This document shows, one piece after another, positions 46,100 to 55,611 of a stretch of DNA of 64,000 bases (positions are counted from its first letter, which is position 1; the number at the start of each line of letters is the position of its first letter). Where the stretch lies: contig NZ_JABEYA020000008.1 of the NCBI RefSeq assembly GCF_013074385.2, positions 27,200 to 91,199 of the forward strand, given 5' to 3'. The notes under the pieces were generated by a model. That model did not search any database, was not told the origin of the DNA, and saw nothing but the letters and a program-made list of their open reading frames with translations. The position numbers and the translations under genes were made by a program. The DNA comes from Vibrio ostreicida. Lineage in GTDB: Bacteria > Pseudomonadota > Gammaproteobacteria > Enterobacterales > Vibrionaceae.

Positions 46100-47575
46100 T
46101 TATTGATCTAGCTTACCAACAAGAGAAAGATCGAAGCTCGCACCCATGTACTTGAAGTGCGGACGAACTGACATAGACACTTTATACCAGCCTGGATCAC
46201 CCTCAACATCAGAGACTTCTACTTTCGCAGCGCGAAGCGGACGACGACCACGTACCTCTGCTGGCGGGTTTTCTTGATCAGAAACGTACTGACGGATCCA
46301 CTTATTCAGTTCAATTTCAAGATCAGAACGTTCTTTCCAAGAACCAATTTGCTCGCGTTGTAATACTTTGATGTAATGAGCAAGGCGGTTGATGATGAAC
46401 ATGTAAGGCAACTGAGTACCCAACTTGTAGTTCATTTCAGCCGTTTTGCCTTCCGCTGTATTCGCGTATACCTTAGGTTTTTGGATCGAATTCGCCGAGA
46501 AGAACGCTGCGTTGTCAGAGCCTTTGCGCATGGTCAGTGCAATAAAGCCTTCTTCGGCCAACTCATACTCACGACGATCAGAGACCAGAATCTCCGTTGG
46601 GATCTTCGTTTCAATCTGGCCCATTGATTCATAGTTATACACAGGTAAATCAAACACCGCGCCACCACTTTGTGGGCCAATGATGTTTGGACACCAACGG
46701 TACTTGGCAAAAGACTCACTGATTTTAGACGCCATCGCGTAGGCAGAGTTACCCCACAAGAAATGGTTGTGATTATCCGTCACCATTTCATCATAATCAA
46801 ACGCTTTGATCGGGTTGTCTTCAACAGAGTAAGGGTTACGCAGCATGAAACGAGACGCACAAAGCCCGAGGTAACGAGAATCTTCATGTTCACGTAAACC
46901 ACGCCATTTCGTGTACTGAGGACCTTCAAATACCGATTTGAGGTCTTTCATGTTGGGTAACTCTTCGTAGCTGTCAAGTCCAAAGAACTTTGACGACGCT
47001 GACGTGATGAATGGCGCATGAGACATCGCCCCGACGTTTGCCATGTATTCCATTAGCTTAATGTCTGGGCTGGATGAAGAAAGCTGGTAGTCACAGACAA
47101 CTGCAGCAACCGGCTTACCACCAAATTGACCGTACTCACGGGTATAGATCTGCTTGTAAAGTCCTGATTTCACCACTTCTGGTGCATCTTCAAAATCGTC
47201 AAGCATTTCATCTTTCTTGGCCGAGATCAGTTCAATCAGGATGTTCTCGCGAAAATCCGTGTGATCCACCAAGTATTTCAGGCCACGCCATGTTGATTCA
47301 ATGGCTTGCACTTCTTCATTGTGAAGGATAGCGTCTACCTGCTTTGACAACTTTTGGTCGATTTCACTGATCATGAGATCAACCAGTGACTGCTCAACTT
47401 TTTCTGTTGCACTCTTGCTCAAAAGCTCGCCGATAAAAGCTTCGACACCGCGTTTTGCAACATCAAAACCGTCATCGCTTGGCTTTAATCGTGTTTCATT
47501 AAGAATGCTATCCAGAAGGGAGCCAGAATCCGCTAAGGATGTTTGCTGCTCTGGAGCTTGTGCTTCTGCTGTCAT
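46100..47575 (-). CDS. tssC: T6SS contractile sheath large subunit TssC (VipB)
   Basis: TssC forms the contractile sheath with TssB. Landmarks include IESTWRGLKYLVDHTDFRE near residue 85, the GEFGGKP-like segment (YGQFGGKPVAAVV), FLWGNSAYAMA and the C-terminal KVSMSVRPHFKYMGASFDL block. At 491 residues the length is standard. GAGGATATT precedes the ATG, and tssB lies 9 bases upstream. Confidence 0.96.
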   Translation of the reverse strand: MTAEAQAPEQQTSLADSGSLLDSILNETRLKPSDDGFDVAKRGVEAFIGELLSKSATEKVEQSLVDLMISEIDQKLSKQVDAILHNEEVQAIESTWRGLKYLVDHTDFRENILIELISAKKDEMLDDFEDAPEVVKSGLYKQIYTREYGQFGGKPVAAVVCDYQLSSSSPDIKLMEYMANVGAMSHAPFITSASSKFFGLDSYEELPNMKDLKSVFEGPQYTKWRGLREHEDSRYLGLCASRFMLRNPYSVEDNPIKAFDYDEMVTDNHNHFLWGNSAYAMASKISESFAKYRWCPNIIGPQSGGAVFDLPVYNYESMGQIETKIPTEILVSDRREYELAEEGFIALTMRKGSDNAAFFSANSIQKPKVYANTAEGKTAEMNYKLGTQLPYMFIINRLAHYIKVLQREQIGSWKERSDLEIELNKWIRQYVSDQENPPAEVRGRRPLRAAKVEVSDVEGDPGWYKVSMSVRPHFKYMGASFDLSLVGKLDQ

Positions 47576-47584
47576 AATATCCTC

Positions 47585-48094
47585 TTATTCAGCGTTGTCT
47601 GCATCTTGGTTTTCACCAATGCTGAGTTCTTCCAGTAATTTCTTACGCGCCTCTTCATCTTGAAGAACGGAAGCGATCTTCTTCCGGAAAGCAGGTACGT
47701 TACCCAAAGGACCTTTCAGAGCAACAAGTGCTTCACGAAGTTCAAGTAGGCTGTTTAACTCTGGGACTTTCTTGGCGATAGATTCTGGCGTGAAGTCGCT
47801 CATGTTCTTGAACGTCAAATCCACACCCATTTGTGCGCCTTCTTCGTCTGTAAGACGATTTTCAACGTTAACTTTAAGGTTAGGAGCGTAACCTTCTAGT
47901 ACTTCGTTAAAGTTGTCCTTGTCGATATTGATAGGCGTACGTTCTTCAATCGGCGTTTCATCAGGACGAGCCGTAAAATCGCCAACGACCATCATATTCA
48001 GCGGCAGTTCAACGTCTTCTTGCGCATCACCTGTCGCTGGAACGTAACGGATATTAATTCGCTCTTTGGGAGCTACCGAGCCATCGCGTGACAT
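47585..48094 (-). CDS. tssB: T6SS contractile sheath small subunit TssB (VipA)
   Basis: TssB pairs with TssC to build the sheath. It begins with the family pattern (PKERINIRYVPATGD) and has the LPLNMMVVGDFT strand and the helical C-terminus through which ClpV disassembles sheaths in related systems. Length is 169 residues. Confidence 0.95.
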   Translation of the reverse strand: MSRDGSVAPKERINIRYVPATGDAQEDVELPLNMMVVGDFTARPDETPIEERTPINIDKDNFNEVLEGYAPNLKVNVENRLTDEEGAQMGVDLTFKNMSDFTPESIAKKVPELNSLLELREALVALKGPLGNVPAFRKKIASVLQDEEARKKLLEELSIGENQDADNAE

Positions 48095-48120
48095 AATTAG
48101 TTCCTTATCTAATTGTGTTG

Positions 48121-49653
48121 TTAGTTATAGATTGACTCCCACGCCTCAAACTTTGCTGGCAACAAGTCTCTATTTGGATACAATTGCATCAAAATATGTT
48201 GGGTCAAGTCGTCAAGTTGCAAAGACAGGTGTGGTTCCCAGCTGGTCAAGCTCATTTCATCTCTTATCGACCATAACTTTTCAAGGTAAGGTAGACACAG
48301 AGGGTAAAGCTCTACAGCGTGGTAAGCTTTGACTATCTGTAAATGCAGCATAAATTGACCACGTCCGGAACTGTCGAGTTCCAGCTTCTGGGCCACTTCC
48401 GCTACGTGTTCTCCCAAGTTTTCGAGAGTAACATCTTCCATTGAAACCAAATCTTCCTGCTGCACCACCATACTCGGTAACCGCGGCTGGTTGGCAGAAG
48501 GCGATGGTTGACCCGCTTTAGCAAGCCATTCCCTCGTTGCTTCATTGGCAAATGGAATCGAATCTTTAAACGACAGCAGTTCAATACCAGGTAAAGTCTT
48601 GGCAAAGGCGTCAACTTCATCGCAAACAGCTTGCGCCGCGTCGTCAAGATTCAGATTTTTTAGCATCTGATAAACATAATAGTGACCCGTCAACCAGAAT
48701 GGTGCGTCGGTCAACGTGCGTTCCAAACGCTTGATAGTATCCAGATCACTTTCTTGCTTAGCTTTGTCTTTATACTCGGCTTGCTTATCCTGAGAGACCG
48801 CCAAAATAAGAGGTGTCTGATGATTATTGCTGTCGGGCAGCTCGTTAATATCACACCAAGTCAAGTGGCGGTGAATTCGATAGGACAGCGCCAAATCAGG
48901 CTCAGCACTTAAAATCGTTTCAGCCACCCTTTTTAGACTTCGCTTTGATGCAGTAGGAGAAGAAAAGTCCGTGTCAATATCCAGAGATTGCCGTCTTTCA
49001 GGTTCATGAACCTTGACCGCGGGGGCTGTTTCAACGGGAGTCGGCGTCTTTGCCACCTCGTATGAGGGGTCAATATTTGAGGCATGATTGTCCTGTGGTG
49101 TTTCCGTAGACTCGACCGCAGCGGACTGACACAAACCGTTAAGCGCTGTACGCAGTTCGAAAAAGTCAGCTTCTGAATCCTCAAAGACTTCATCAAAATG
49201 ACGTTGAACCTTCTCTACAACTTCATTGCACCGAGACAACGCTTCCCAACTTGCCTCCTGAGATTCAAGTTTCGTCAGAGAAAGCTTAAGTTGATGATTT
49301 AGCCACTCCACGGCCCCATCCCGGCCACGTTTGCGCCTTGGGTAGAGATCCTTTCCAAAATGCGTCAGAGAGTCTGACAATAGTGTCAGGCCACTCTCTA
49401 CACCAGAAAGCCCCTCTGATTCAAACAAAGCCCGCGTCAGATAGCATATCGCCTTGAGATCTTTGCTGTGTTTGGTGAGCACTTCCTTCGCGTGTTTCTC
49501 AACCAAACTCCAGTCGACGGTTTCACCAAACAAAGAACCAAATTTTTTGACTTCAGCTTCCATCATTTCGAAACTAAACTCATAACGTGCATCATCGCCT
49601 GCCGGAGAAGAAGGATTAATCGCCTCTAACAAACTCGCTATATCTGTGCTCAA
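48121..49653 (-). CDS. tssA: T6SS protein TssA (ImpA N-terminal and VasJ-type C-terminal domains)
   Basis: TssA caps or primes the baseplate and tail. The ImpA_N domain occupies about residues 6-130 (SPAGDDARYEFSFEMMEAEVKKFG) and a VasJ/VCA0119-type domain lies at about 240-500 (FWLTGHYYVYQML is near residue 310). At 510 residues it is of the long class. The start is a TTG at 49653 whose TTGA overlaps the kinase stop; the next Met is about 25 residues inside the ImpA_N domain, so TTG is preferred. It is the second ImpA_N protein of this locus. Confidence 0.92.
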   Translation of the reverse strand: MSTDIASLLEAINPSSPAGDDARYEFSFEMMEAEVKKFGSLFGETVDWSLVEKHAKEVLTKHSKDLKAICYLTRALFESEGLSGVESGLTLLSDSLTHFGKDLYPRRKRGRDGAVEWLNHQLKLSLTKLESQEASWEALSRCNEVVEKVQRHFDEVFEDSEADFFELRTALNGLCQSAAVESTETPQDNHASNIDPSYEVAKTPTPVETAPAVKVHEPERRQSLDIDTDFSSPTASKRSLKRVAETILSAEPDLALSYRIHRHLTWCDINELPDSNNHQTPLILAVSQDKQAEYKDKAKQESDLDTIKRLERTLTDAPFWLTGHYYVYQMLKNLNLDDAAQAVCDEVDAFAKTLPGIELLSFKDSIPFANEATREWLAKAGQPSPSANQPRLPSMVVQQEDLVSMEDVTLENLGEHVAEVAQKLELDSSGRGQFMLHLQIVKAYHAVELYPLCLPYLEKLWSIRDEMSLTSWEPHLSLQLDDLTQHILMQLYPNRDLLPAKFEAWESIYN

Positions 49654-51650
49654 CTTTGACTCCCACTGCGTTGCTGATAATCATTGATGGCACGCTGGAC
49701 CGCAAGCGCACCTCTAGCCGGCGTAGATTTTTTATGACTTTTACGAATAGCATCATTGGCCATACCATTGAGGACTTCGGTCACTTCACTGAATTTGTTA
49801 GGTGCATTGACTTCAAGCTCATTGAGGGATGAAGTGAGCTTCGCGCGTGCAAACAGACCTTGCTCAGTCACTGTACTGAATAAAATGTATTCACTGCGAG
49901 CCACTTTTAAGGCACGCACTTTGGCATTAAGGTCAGGCGTCTTGCCAAAAAAATCCATAGCCGCTTGAGCCTGCTCGATGGCACGCGTATAGAAATGCTT
50001 TTCCGCATTGGCTTCTATCGAAGCGTAAAGACGGGTCAATAATGAATGAGGAAGTACCTGACTATAGTAATAGGACTCAGCTTGACGGTTAAGCCACGCT
50101 TCTTTCATATAATCGTCTGCGACTTGTGCCTGCCCTGATAGAATTAAATTAACGAGGTCAGAGTCTTGCTTACCGACATAATCAGCGACATTTTGTGTCT
50201 CCATGGAAAGCTGGTTTAGATTGGCCATCACTTGAGTGAATGACCGCTCTGATGAGGCAAACAGCATGCCATCGTTGTTCAAGTTAGTGTGTAAAGACAC
50301 CAACTGAGAACGCAATTTATTGAGTAACACAGGCACGTTTTCAGCGACTTTTCGCCGGCTATCGAGCCGCTCTTGATGGCGTTGATATAGATCTAGAAGC
50401 TGACTCTGTTGAACATGATACGCATCGCGGTAAGGCGCCATCACCACCACATCACTCGACATATCATCGAGAACCCGCTCTATTTCCCATGGGGTCTGCG
50501 CAAGAAAGGAGGCGGTTTGAGCTGGCTTAATCGTATTGACAAGCGTTTCCGTTTGACCAAAACCAGATTTCGCAGACGGTTTCCACTCTGGCTGGAGATA
50601 ATCGTAAACATACGTCCCCGTAACCAGCACCACAGAAGCCACTAAAGCAGCCTCAAGGTATTTAAAGCGGCCTAACGAAAATCTATCGGTGGCGCGATGT
50701 TGAGTTAATACCAGATCGGCATTTCTCAAATTCGTAAAGATGGGGGCACTATTGTCTGACTTAAGCGCAGCTGTATCAATTTGGGCAAGGGCCTGCGCAA
50801 ACGAAATTGCAGTATAACCATGTGAACGTGGTTTGCTGAGAATAGTCTTCAATAGTCTCCAAACGTGCTTAGGTATCAGTTGACAGCGTTTTTTCTGCGC
50901 AAGGAGATCACGCCACATATCACCATACGTTGAGCCCAGAAAAAGATGTCCGGTCAACAAGGCCAGCGAATACACATCGTCTTGAGGCTGAGACACGCCT
51001 GTTTCCACATACAGAGGCGAGGCATAGCTCAGACTGACCTCTGATGGTCCTTGCAGCTCATCGCTATAACGCGCCGCACCAAAATCAATTAATTTAACAC
51101 TGTCGTCTTCACCGACGAGGACATTAGCAGGCTTAACATCAAGATGGCATACGCCTCGCGTATGCATGTATTCCAGAGCACCTGCTAACTGGTAGATAAA
51201 CCAAGCGATATGGTCATGGCGGAAACCTTTTTTGGCGTGTCGCTCTAACTTCTCTGCCAAGGATTCGCCATTGATCCACTGGTACATTATGTAGGGGCGA
51301 TCAAACTCATTGCCGACTTTAATAAAGTCAGCAACGCTGGGATGTTGCGACATTTCAAGTTTGCTTGCTTCGCCAATCAGCATTGTATGCTCGTGCGCAG
51401 ATGTCCCTTCATTCGCCACTTTGCAGCACACTTGCTTTTCTGGCTCACCTTTCTTAGCCAGATGGTACAAGGTTGTTTTGCCATTCAGGGACGGGAACGA
51501 TTCCAACACATCAAATTGAGAAAACAAAACATACTCTAACTTAGGCTTATTTCTTTGCGCTTCCTGCTGCTCTAAGTGCTTTTTTCTCTCAATCGCTTTG
51601 TGTACTAATTGATTGATATAGCTGTCACTTGATCCATTTTGATCAGACAC
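49650..51650 (-). CDS. ppkA: T6SS-associated Ser/Thr protein kinase (PpkA-like, transmembrane)
   Basis: A Hanks-type kinase domain spans about residues 45-310, with VCCKVA as the ATP lysine strand, HLDVKPAN as the catalytic loop near residue 165 (HLD in place of HRD) and DFGAARY as the magnesium loop. One TM helix near 331-350 leads to a periplasmic helical region of about 300 residues. In Pseudomonas, PpkA phosphorylates Fha1 to activate the T6SS, and an FHA protein is encoded at 33565. No PppA phosphatase gene is visible. The start is GTG at 51650. It is the first gene of the tssABCEFG operon. Confidence 0.88.
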   Translation of the reverse strand: MSDQNGSSDSYINQLVHKAIERKKHLEQQEAQRNKPKLEYVLFSQFDVLESFPSLNGKTTLYHLAKKGEPEKQVCCKVANEGTSAHEHTMLIGEASKLEMSQHPSVADFIKVGNEFDRPYIMYQWINGESLAEKLERHAKKGFRHDHIAWFIYQLAGALEYMHTRGVCHLDVKPANVLVGEDDSVKLIDFGAARYSDELQGPSEVSLSYASPLYVETGVSQPQDDVYSLALLTGHLFLGSTYGDMWRDLLAQKKRCQLIPKHVWRLLKTILSKPRSHGYTAISFAQALAQIDTAALKSDNSAPIFTNLRNADLVLTQHRATDRFSLGRFKYLEAALVASVVLVTGTYVYDYLQPEWKPSAKSGFGQTETLVNTIKPAQTASFLAQTPWEIERVLDDMSSDVVVMAPYRDAYHVQQSQLLDLYQRHQERLDSRRKVAENVPVLLNKLRSQLVSLHTNLNNDGMLFASSERSFTQVMANLNQLSMETQNVADYVGKQDSDLVNLILSGQAQVADDYMKEAWLNRQAESYYYSQVLPHSLLTRLYASIEANAEKHFYTRAIEQAQAAMDFFGKTPDLNAKVRALKVARSEYILFSTVTEQGLFARAKLTSSLNELEVNAPNKFSEVTEVLNGMANDAIRKSHKKSTPARGALAVQRAINDYQQRSGSQS

Positions 51651-51849
51651 GTTTTACTCTTTTTCCAAATGATAATAATAACTAAGAGTGCATCTTAATA
51701 ATTTTGAATAATGTATTTCAACCGTGTGGAAACAAAACGCTCATTATATCTATTAATTCAGTCATAATGACGGTTCAATATAGTTAAAGTGACTGTTATT
51801 TAGCAGTCAAAAAAACAATTAAATAACCAATAAATTACTCACTTAATCA

Positions 51850-52815
51850 TTAACCGCCTATCTGGCGATAATCGAGCATTGACAGTTTCAACAGCCCTCT
51901 ATCACCGTTGTTGTCAAACATCATCAATGACGCCGAGTCAGATGAACGATGTAAGTGGCTAAACGCCCCGAGGAGAGCCAGCGATGACGCCCGGCCCAAT
52001 GATCCCCATAAGTTATTGATTAATATAGGATTTTCGCCATTTACAAAAGCTTCGGAACGGGCTCCAAGCGCAAATCCGTAATCTTCAGTGTGCGCTCTTG
52101 AATGAATCATGTCGCAATACACTTCTCCCATATGTTCAAAGCTTTCTGTCGCCTTACGCACCAGTGCCATCATACCGCGACGGTCTGCCGGATTCGATTG
52201 CCCAATAAAGTATTCCAGTCGCGCAATAGGTTTTAGCTTGAGAGTATCAACAATGTTCTTCTTAGTGAAAATAACACCGGCGCCACCTTCACTCGGAAGT
52301 AAACCCCACGGCTGATGATTGCTCATCACTAAGCCTTGAGAGATAAGCTCATCGATTTGCGAATATGGTGAATCTAATGAGAGGCAAATCACCGCGTCTT
52401 GTTTGTCCAGCATCGCCAAGCATTGGTGAAAAAAACCAGGTCCACCTTGATGACTAATATCAACTTTGGATACCCATTTTTCGTGCCGACTTCCTTCGAA
52501 CCAATCGGTTAACACAGCCGGCTCTATAGCTTTAGGAATGGAGACAATAACAGAAACCGGTTTTAAGCTTTTCGGCAACTTATTTAACATTGAATCCATT
52601 AAGGTGTCGGTCATTTCAATCACTCTGTCCTTAATTTGATCCCCTTTGATAAATTCTGCTTTTGCATAACTAAACCGCTCAAGGCCATCTTCCGATTCCA
52701 ATTGACTGAATCGAGCCAGATCGGCTTTAGCGATAGCAAGAGAAATACCCAAATTCATTCCCATCGGCGTCAACACATCGGCATCGAGCATATAACGACC
52801 ATAGACATTGCTCAT
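51850..52815 (-). CDS. T6SS-associated thiolase-fold (beta-ketoacyl synthase-like) protein, probably non-catalytic
   Basis: The protein (321 residues from the ATG at 52815) matches the ketoacyl-synthase half fold: VSVIVSIPKAIEP, the CLSLDSPYSQIDELISQGL strand-turn, and PSEGGAGVIF like the PSEGAAA block of KAS enzymes. The usual nucleophile position lacks Cys (GGPGFFHQC) and the GH turn near the C-terminus reads WGSLGRASS with no His. It therefore looks like a scaffold rather than a synthase. The ATG overlaps the DUF2169 stop (ATGA) and GAAGG is upstream. It closes the hcp-vgrG-accessory block; a link to effector or adaptor function is an inference. Confidence 0.72.
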   Translation of the reverse strand: MSNVYGRYMLDADVLTPMGMNLGISLAIAKADLARFSQLESEDGLERFSYAKAEFIKGDQIKDRVIEMTDTLMDSMLNKLPKSLKPVSVIVSIPKAIEPAVLTDWFEGSRHEKWVSKVDISHQGGPGFFHQCLAMLDKQDAVICLSLDSPYSQIDELISQGLVMSNHQPWGLLPSEGGAGVIFTKKNIVDTLKLKPIARLEYFIGQSNPADRRGMMALVRKATESFEHMGEVYCDMIHSRAHTEDYGFALGARSEAFVNGENPILINNLWGSLGRASSLALLGAFSHLHRSSDSASLMMFDNNGDRGLLKLSMLDYRQIGG

Positions 52816-53795
52816 ACCGCTTCCTTCCTTTTCGACACCCGAGATGATGTCAGTAAATGTTCTTGGGCTTGACAAGGAAAAGCCGCACTATAGCTGAGCG
52901 TCAAAATCTTTTCTTCTGTATCGATAAAAACGGTATAGAGAGACATAGGCACGTGTCGTGTATCTTCTCCAAAAAGGGCGGTTGCGATATAAGTCTCTGA
53001 AGGAAAACGAAATGACAAAACGTCGTCGTGACAAAAGCCACTCATCATCAAACGTTCTCCCCCAGTTAGAAAGCCATCGCACTGCTGATCTTCTGGTGCT
53101 GATTGGTAAAATCTGGTGTCAAAATCTTCAGGTAGAAGAGGTCGACGATGTTGCTGCCAATGTGTATCAAAACATCCAGCAAACTTTGCCCTATGTGAAA
53201 AAAACGGGGGAAGCGGACCAAAACCTGCGACTTTGAGATGCTTTGCGCTGGGCGCCCAATCCTCTCCGGGGGCAAAGACGCTCGGAACCGGTCTTTCAAT
53301 CAACGTTTTATGACTTGTTGCGATTCCAGTCCCCAACCGGTTTCTTTCATCACCACCGAGTGCACGGGAATAATCCAGATTAGCTTCAACAAATGCTTTA
53401 GGGTGAGAAACGGCGACGCTCCCACCATGCTCTATCCATTGGCGCTCCCCATAGACTGCAATCGTTTTATCAATATGACCATCAATCAAAAGACGGCATT
53501 CTTGATACGTCACTGGCCGTTTCGCATAGCTGCGTGCTTTGCCAAAAACCACCACATCCGTATTCCGCTTTGACACGGCAAATTCGTGGTCAATCTTCAT
53601 GGCAGAAAGGCCGGGCTCACCTTCATAAACAGGGTCATCATAAATCTCTTGAGCTGGGACTTCCGTCCATACTTTATCGACCAAGTTCCACTGGCGTTTC
53701 ATGGTCATCACCCAGACTTCACCACCGTGCTGATCTCGTTGAAACCGCCCCTGAACCATCTGGTTGTCGGATGTCTCAATATCCCAGAGTTGCAT
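52812..53795 (-). CDS. DUF2169-family T6SS effector adaptor protein
   Basis: The 327-residue protein matches the DUF2169 pattern: QGRFQRDQHG near the start, GDPVYEGEPG-like YEGEP block near residue 55, VVVFGKARSYAKRP near 85, and FGPLPPFFSHRAKFAGCFD near 195. DUF2169 proteins act as adaptors that load effectors onto a VgrG-PAAR spike in Agrobacterium. Here VgrG is two genes upstream, but no PAAR or effector gene lies next to it. It overlaps the upstream unknown gene by 20 bases and the downstream gene by 4, so expression is tightly coupled. Confidence 0.85.
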   Translation of the reverse strand: MQLWDIETSDNQMVQGRFQRDQHGGEVWVMTMKRQWNLVDKVWTEVPAQEIYDDPVYEGEPGLSAMKIDHEFAVSKRNTDVVVFGKARSYAKRPVTYQECRLLIDGHIDKTIAVYGERQWIEHGGSVAVSHPKAFVEANLDYSRALGGDERNRLGTGIATSHKTLIERPVPSVFAPGEDWAPSAKHLKVAGFGPLPPFFSHRAKFAGCFDTHWQQHRRPLLPEDFDTRFYQSAPEDQQCDGFLTGGERLMMSGFCHDDVLSFRFPSETYIATALFGEDTRHVPMSLYTVFIDTEEKILTLSYSAAFPCQAQEHLLTSSRVSKRKEAV

Positions 53796-55095
53796 TCTGA
53801 TTCCTTAGGTTAAACCTCTCGATAACCGCAACTTGCTGCGGGAGCTTTGAAAACAACCATTGCTGTTGGTTTACAGGCATAGTCCAGTGCCATGGAATAT
53901 ACACTCGTCCATGAATACAAATTTGACGCCACAACCAAACACGATAGCGCTCTGGTATGCCAGTGTGATTCATCGCATTCAGTGTTGAGTCGAAGGTGAG
54001 GAGTTCGCCCAATCGGGTCGGGCGCGTCAAGTGATCCAAGCCTTGATCTCGCCATTGTTCGATGACGGCCAGCGCCTCCTCCCAACTGTATTCAATACCA
54101 AGTGCCTGTGGGCTGAGTGGAAAACCATCGCCGTAAATGACAAACAACGCAAAAAGCCATTCCTCACCCTCGCTTTCATCGAGGGAAACGATGTGTGCCA
54201 GTGCTGTTTGCGCCCAGTCCGGACGGCCACTGAGTGCCATCTGCACTGGGGCCATACCTGCGTCAGGATCGAAGTGTTGAAACTCCGCCAATTCGAGAAG
54301 TTTGGCGTAAGTGGATAGCGGTGCGGAGTCTAAAGCAGCTTGGTCGATGCCAAAGCGTTGCCGAAACCAAGTTGCTCGGTCATGTTTACACAACAATAAT
54401 TCGAACAGATACGCCTCATCCATGTTTGCGTCTTTCACCCATTCTATGCTGGCTTCAACATCAAATCTGGCTAAGACCGGGTGAACTTGTTCTTCTGACA
54501 AGATGCCGGTCTTTAACCAATGCTTAGCCAAACCAACACTGAGAGTCTGACGCCTAGTCAGCGCGTTAAAAACGCGATCTTTGATCACTGTATTGCCTTC
54601 AATAAGCAATGCGAGGGTGATGTCGAGGTGAGTATGTTTGGCGTGAAGTAATAGCAAGCTGACCTCATCTTCAGACAAACGGTCAGTCAGGGATAATGCT
54701 GCCAAAAGGTGTTTTGGTTCGTGTTCAAATTCAGTGCTCAACATTAGCCAGATAAACATCGCTGGTTGAGTGTTTCTCAACTCATAAATCAGCCCGGAAT
54801 GTAACCTAAAAAACGCAAGATAGACCATTTTAATTTCGACCATATTTCGATCGAGCAAGGCTAAGTAGGGCTGCTCAACCGAGGGGTAGCCTTTGCGATG
54901 CAGTTGCACCCATTGTCGGAAAAAAAATGTCCAGGACTCTATCGCGATATCAGACTTTTCCTGACAAAATTCGCGCCAAGCGGGCTTGATTACTTTAAGG
55001 TCAGCCACGCTTTTATCAAGAAATGCGTTGGCATCAGCGAGCGCACTCTCGTTGAGAGCACTGGTCAGCTGCTCTGGGGTAATTCTTTGTCTCAT
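53776..55095 (-). CDS. uncharacterised T6SS-locus protein, 439 residues
   Basis: I do not recognise this family. The protein is soluble, largely helical, Leu- and Trp-rich, without signal peptide or TM helix. It has stretches reminiscent of helical-repeat proteins: repeated leucine-rich helix pairs at about residues 100-300 (for example FEHEPKHLLAALSL, then LLLLHAKHTHLDITLALLI). No catalytic motif is apparent. It lies between the VgrG-like needle gene and DUF2169 and overlaps the latter by 20 bases, so it should act with the spike or adaptor. Candidates are effector, chaperone or structural linker (all inference). Confidence 0.7.
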   Translation of the reverse strand: MRQRITPEQLTSALNESALADANAFLDKSVADLKVIKPAWREFCQEKSDIAIESWTFFFRQWVQLHRKGYPSVEQPYLALLDRNMVEIKMVYLAFFRLHSGLIYELRNTQPAMFIWLMLSTEFEHEPKHLLAALSLTDRLSEDEVSLLLLHAKHTHLDITLALLIEGNTVIKDRVFNALTRRQTLSVGLAKHWLKTGILSEEQVHPVLARFDVEASIEWVKDANMDEAYLFELLLCKHDRATWFRQRFGIDQAALDSAPLSTYAKLLELAEFQHFDPDAGMAPVQMALSGRPDWAQTALAHIVSLDESEGEEWLFALFVIYGDGFPLSPQALGIEYSWEEALAVIEQWRDQGLDHLTRPTRLGELLTFDSTLNAMNHTGIPERYRVWLWRQICIHGRVYIPWHWTMPVNQQQWLFSKLPQQVAVIERFNLRNQNATLGY

Positions 55096-55115
55096 AATGA
55101 CTCAGCTTGATTACT

Positions 55116-55598
55116 CTAATTAATCGCCACAGTTGCGCCTTGTATTTTTTGCGCTTTATCGGCTTGCGACGTCACATACTTAGCCTTTGTGGTCACCCGA
55201 CCGTCACGTCCGTTTAAGCTAATTTGCGTATCACCACTGGCCAGTGTTACTTCTTGGCTCGTTTCAAAGCGCATCGATTTTGCTCGAAACACGATGTCTT
55301 GCTCTTCTTGGAGCATTGAATAGAACACGTCAGTGACGATCGGCAAGCTGATATCCCCACCCACAAAATTTATCCTGCATTGCAGTTGATTATCCAAGGC
55401 AAATTGAATCTCAGACGCCTTAAACAATCGACCCAAGCGAGCAGAAAGTGGCTGGTCAAATGGGTTGCCTTCAAAATCGACTCTTACGCTATCTAGTTTG
55501 CCATCAAACCCCACTATAGTGCCAAAACGGGACAAGCAAGCCGATTGCTCGGCTTGCTGTTGGTGTTCAAATTCGACTAAGTATTGCTCTTGTTTCAT
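55116..55598 (-). CDS. DUF6484-like protein with a VgrG-type C-terminal needle segment
   Basis: The 160-residue protein has an N-terminal domain with GTIVGFDGKLDSVRVDFEGNP, which resembles DUF6484 proteins of T6SS loci, and a C-terminal beta-rich tail. The tail aligns with the last 44 or so residues of the adjacent VgrG: both have L-x-x-G-x-x-x-(I/L)-x-x-N-x-x-G near the start and end G-x-x-VAIN (GATVAIN here, GGNVAIN in VgrG). It is 13 bases downstream of vgrG and 20 bases upstream of the 439-residue gene. A role as a spike accessory is likely. Confidence 0.72.
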   Translation of the reverse strand: MKQEQYLVEFEHQQQAEQSACLSRFGTIVGFDGKLDSVRVDFEGNPFDQPLSARLGRLFKASEIQFALDNQLQCRINFVGGDISLPIVTDVFYSMLQEEQDIVFRAKSMRFETSQEVTLASGDTQISLNGRDGRVTTKAKYVTSQADKAQKIQGATVAIN

Positions 55599-55611
55599 TC
55601 GGTTATCTACA

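Noticed and set aside
51780..51830. Hairpin GACTG...CAGTC with an adjacent poly-A/T run as terminator of the accessory block
   Set aside because: The T run precedes the stem on the minus strand, and on the plus strand the stem is followed by A residues, so the order is wrong for a terminator in either direction.
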